DNA of 64,000 nucleotides from positions 186,001 through 250,000 of the forward strand of contig NZ_VSZO01000012.1 in NCBI RefSeq assembly GCF_008312935.1. The letters run 5' to 3'. A program made the position numbers and the translations under genes. The notes beneath the pieces are model-generated. The model searched no databases and was not told the DNA's origin. It saw only the letters and a list, made by a program, of their open reading frames with translations. Source of the DNA: Roseiconus lacunae (GTDB taxonomy: Bacteria > Planctomycetota > Planctomycetia > Pirellulales > Pirellulaceae). Positions 61,237 through 64,000 of the stretch are shown one piece after another (the first letter of the stretch is position 1; the number at the start of each line of letters is the position of its first letter).

Positions 61237-63003
61237 ATGTTCGGACCTGTATTTAATCGAGAAGCCATTGTCCTCCCCAAGCGATCGAAGACCTACCTGG
61301 CACGCGGATTGTATGTTTTGGCGATGTTCGGGCTGATCTGTACCGGATATTTGGTGCTCGACGGTTCTCGATCGCTGTCAACGGTGTCCGATTCGGCTCG
61401 GTTTGGCGGCTGGATGTTTTCGCTGCTCTCTCCGCTGCAGCTATTGGTCTTGTCCGCGTTGGCCGCGGTGGGCTCGGCGTCAAGCGTTGCCCAAGAAAAG
61501 GACCGCCGAACTCTGATTCTGCTTCTGATGACTCGGCTGAGTGGATTTGAGGTGGTGGTCGGCAAGCTGACCGCTACGCTGCTCGGACCGCTCTCGCTAC
61601 TGCTGGCCGCGTTGCCGCTGTTCCTGGTTCTCCCGCTACTCGGAGGCGTCTCTCCGATTCAAGTGCTTTCGGTATTCGTTGTCACACTGGCATCGGTGGT
61701 TTTTGCCGGAAGTGTCGGTACCGTCGTTGGTCTGTGGCGTGAGAAAACATTTCAGGCGATCGCATTAACGGTTTTAATCTTGTTGATGCTGATCGGAATC
61801 GGCGAAATCACGGTGGCCACGCTGCAACTTCCCCAGGCATACGCGTTGGCGATCAGTCCGATTCGCGCACTAGCCGCGGCCGCGTCACCACTGGCCAGCC
61901 TATCGCCGGAGACATCACTTGGCGTCTCGCTTTTCAGTTTGTTGGCGGTTATCGCGACGGTCACCGTGTTGACGGTCGGCGTGCTACGTGTACGAATTTG
62001 GAACCCATCGCGTGAAGTAAGATTGAAAACGCCGGAGCCGGAGACGAGCGAAGAGGCGGAAGCACAACAATCGCCGAGCAGTTGGAAAGTCCGTCAGCCG
62101 CGACAGGTCTGGAGCAACCCAATCCTTTGGCGAGAGGTGCGAACGTGGGCTTACGGCCGCAAAGTAGTCATTATCCGCGTTGCCTTTGCACTTCTGTTCT
62201 TGCTCGGCACCGCAGTCATCTATGGCCAAATCCGAGACGGCAGTGCGTTCGAGCCAGCGGCGCGGATCGGAAGGTCATTACCCGCGGCGACCCTCCCGGT
62301 CGCCGCGATTGGTGTCATCAGCTTGGTCTTGGTCAACGCGTTGGCCGTGAATTCGATTACCGGCGAACGCGATGGCCTGGCGCTCGACTTGTTACTGGTC
62401 ACCGACCTGAGTCCGCGCGAGTTCGTCTTTGGCAAATTGCTCGGCGTCTTTTTCGTGGGAAAAGAATTGATCTTGTTACCGATTTTGCTGATGCTCTTCT
62501 TGGCTTACCAAGGAGTGATGACGGTGGAAAATACCGTTTATGCGGTGCTCGGCGCGATCGTGTTGTATTTGTTTGTAACGATGCTCGGGATTCACTCGGG
62601 AATGAATTATGTGGCCGGTCGAACGGCTACCTTGGCCAGCTTGGGCACGGTGTTCTTTCTCTGCGTTGGCGTCGCGATCTGCATGACGATCATGGTTAGT
62701 TTTCGTGGCGCATTTCAATTACAACTGGCGCCGTTCTTAGTCATGATCCTCGGCGGTGGCGCCGCGTTGTTCGCGTCGCTCGGTTGGCGAAACCCATCGA
62801 GCGCCATCTTCTTGGCGTCGTTCACGCTACCTCTCATCACGTTTTATTCGATCACCCAATTCTTGCTTCAAACCGATCACCTGTTTGTGTTCTTTTCAAT
62901 GGCGGTCGGTTATGGCTTCACGATCGCGGCACTGATGATTCCGGCCTTAAGCGAATTTGACGTTTCGCTTGAACGTGATCGCGGGGCCGAAGGGAACGGT
63001 TGA
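61237..63003 (+). CDS. ABC-2 type transporter permease
   Basis: A 588-residue membrane protein with about 12 helices in two blocks, separated by a charged cytoplasmic loop (around residues 245-290, WNPSREVRLKTPEPE). Each block contains the short motif common in ABC-2 permeases: QEKDRRTLILLLMTRLSG and TGERDGLALDLLLVTDLSP, both just before a helix, so the protein looks like two fused half-permeases. The ATP-binding subunit is not seen in the window. The ATG at 61237 is used. The next gene starts directly after its stop. Confidence 0.82.
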   Translation: MFGPVFNREAIVLPKRSKTYLARGLYVLAMFGLICTGYLVLDGSRSLSTVSDSARFGGWMFSLLSPLQLLVLSALAAVGSASSVAQEKDRRTLILLLMTRLSGFEVVVGKLTATLLGPLSLLLAALPLFLVLPLLGGVSPIQVLSVFVVTLASVVFAGSVGTVVGLWREKTFQAIALTVLILLMLIGIGEITVATLQLPQAYALAISPIRALAAAASPLASLSPETSLGVSLFSLLAVIATVTVLTVGVLRVRIWNPSREVRLKTPEPETSEEAEAQQSPSSWKVRQPRQVWSNPILWREVRTWAYGRKVVIIRVAFALLFLLGTAVIYGQIRDGSAFEPAARIGRSLPAATLPVAAIGVISLVLVNALAVNSITGERDGLALDLLLVTDLSPREFVFGKLLGVFFVGKELILLPILLMLFLAYQGVMTVENTVYAVLGAIVLYLFVTMLGIHSGMNYVAGRTATLASLGTVFFLCVGVAICMTIMVSFRGAFQLQLAPFLVMILGGGAALFASLGWRNPSSAIFLASFTLPLITFYSITQFLLQTDHLFVFFSMAVGYGFTIAALMIPALSEFDVSLERDRGAEGNG

Positions 63004-64000
63004 TTGAGTATCCTTTCGCCGTATGCCGGTTGGCTGTTGCCGATGGCGATCCTTATCGTGCTCAGCGCTCTGTTTAGCGGGAGCGAAGCGGCACTGTTTT
63101 CGCTCGGTGCCCGCGATCGAAGGCGGTTGCGTCGAGGCGGGGTCGGTGGTCGAATCGCACATCGCCTGCTCGATGATTCCGAGCACCTACTCTCAGCGAT
63201 TCTGTTTTGGAATCTGCTGATCAACATGACCTACTTTGCGATCGCGTCGATCGTCGCGGGAAAGTTAGAATCGGATCCCGATGCCGGCACCAGTGTTGCC
63301 GCCGTATTCACCGTGATCAGTCTATTGGTCATCATTTTTTTCAGCGAGATGCTCCCCAAAAGCATCGCCGTTCTCGCGCCGGCACGAGCATCGATTTTGT
63401 TGGCACCTCCGATGGGCGTGGCCGTCAATGTGCTCCGCCATGTCTTGCCAATCGTCAAGACATCCAATTTATTGGCCGGACGTCTTTTATGGCCCTCGTT
63501 CCAGCCAGAGACAGAAATTGATCTGGCGGATATCGAACGGGCGGTGGAACTGGGAACCGACGACGCGGCGTTACTTAAACGTGAACGCGTCGCACTGCGT
63601 AGCCTGGTCGAGATCGCCGACATGCGGGCGAGCGAATTGATGCGTCCTCGCAGCAAACTAAAACTGGTCGCACCGCCGCTCGATCGCACACTGACATTCG
63701 AAGGTCCGATCCCGGGTGGCTATGTCATCGTCACCGACGAAGATGGTGACCGGATGGTCGGAACACTCGCCGTTCGTTTGCTTCGGCCCAGCCACATGGA
63801 TCACTTCGACCAATACGTCGAACCGGTGATCTATATCCCGTGGTCCGCACCGGTCGCGCGGGTCTTAAACCAACTTAATGAACAAGACATCAGCGTCGCA
63901 GTCGTTGTCGACGAGTATGGCGACGGCATTGGAGTGCTCTCGATCGACCGAATCTTTCGGCGGATGCTGGCTCCACAGCACGACCAATCAGACGAGGCAG
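63004..64000 (+). CDS. CNNM/CorC-type membrane protein with CBS domains, cut by window edge
   Basis: The frame opens with TTG at 63004, directly after the permease stop, and runs to the right edge with no stop (332 residues). The N-terminal part is the DUF21/CNNM membrane domain: LSALFSGSEAALFSL, then FWNLLINMTYFAIASIV and FFSEMLPKSIAVLAP. After about residue 170 come the CBS-pair region (ELMRPRSKLKLV, VVVDEYGDGIGVLSIDRIF). This family includes magnesium or cobalt efflux proteins. The C-terminal transporter-associated domain would lie outside the window. Confidence 0.85.
   Translation, partial: MSILSPYAGWLLPMAILIVLSALFSGSEAALFSLGARDRRRLRRGGVGGRIAHRLLDDSEHLLSAILFWNLLINMTYFAIASIVAGKLESDPDAGTSVAAVFTVISLLVIIFFSEMLPKSIAVLAPARASILLAPPMGVAVNVLRHVLPIVKTSNLLAGRLLWPSFQPETEIDLADIERAVELGTDDAALLKRERVALRSLVEIADMRASELMRPRSKLKLVAPPLDRTLTFEGPIPGGYVIVTDEDGDRMVGTLAVRLLRPSHMDHFDQYVEPVIYIPWSAPVARVLNQLNEQDISVAVVVDEYGDGIGVLSIDRIFRRMLAPQHDQSDEA

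Noticed and set aside
1-64000. tRNA, rRNA, CRISPR, prophage or insertion sequence
   Set aside because: No T-loop-like GGTTCGAATCC arms, no rRNA blocks, no regularly spaced repeats, no integrase or transposase were found on reading both strands; the four dispersed repeats are not regularly spaced.

Overview
The window reads as chromosome of a planctomycete, probably a Rhodopirellula-like member of the Pirellulaceae. The reasons are the strong G/C bias at third codon positions, genes arranged singly or in short operons, many starts without a Shine-Dalgarno site, several protein types typical of that group (a HTH protein with GSDV repeats, a J-like protein without HPD, giant secreted TPR proteins, CxxCH surface cytochromes, a DUF4465/PEP-CTERM protein), and a KdsB enzyme that implies an LPS-type outer membrane. 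I see no rRNA, tRNA, CRISPR array, phage or insertion sequence. Almost all of it is ordinary chromosomal backbone; both ends cut through a gene.

Layout. 1-8.4 kb: a truncated HTH protein, a secreted hypothetical, histidinol-phosphatase, signal peptidase II, threonine synthase, DapB, a small zinc-motif protein and an LplT-like MFS transporter. 8.4-24 kb: a di-CxxCH cytochrome, a GT39-like membrane glycosyltransferase, hisD-hisC, a J-like membrane protein, aconitase B, a lidless Hsp70, hisB and a lipoprotein. 24-34 kb, all minus strand: a circularly permuted ATP-grasp/alpha-E fusion with a transglutaminase, the rpmE/prfA/prmC translation block, a secreted fasciclin protein and a sugar-nucleotide epimerase.

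33.8-46.7 kb is the most interesting part: a large plus-strand locus that looks like a Tol/Ton/Mot-type envelope energising system. It has a 1,099-residue secreted TPR protein, ExbB-like and ExbD-like subunits, and a 916-residue protein built like TonB (membrane anchor with SVCLH, long Pro/Ser/Ala linker) but carrying an alpha/alpha-toroid instead of a TonB C-domain. A second translationally coupled set follows: another ExbB/TolQ-like channel and two enlarged TolR-like proteins whose single membrane helices align, one with and one without the ion-carrying Asp.

46.9-64 kb: purD, a promoter-leader-terminator unit ahead of a cupredoxin gene (candidate small RNA or attenuator), a haem-copper oxidase assembly block (lipoprotein cytochrome c, a 58-residue Gly-rich membrane protein, CtaA, CtaB, SCO, DUF420), DUF1844, pyrG-kdsB, a PEP-CTERM protein, a second epimerase, a Flp-type pilin, an ABC-2 permease and a truncated CNNM/CorC-type protein. 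A dispersed repeat of about 130 bp occurs four times in intergenic gaps (6.1, 8.3, 41.8 and 46.8 kb).
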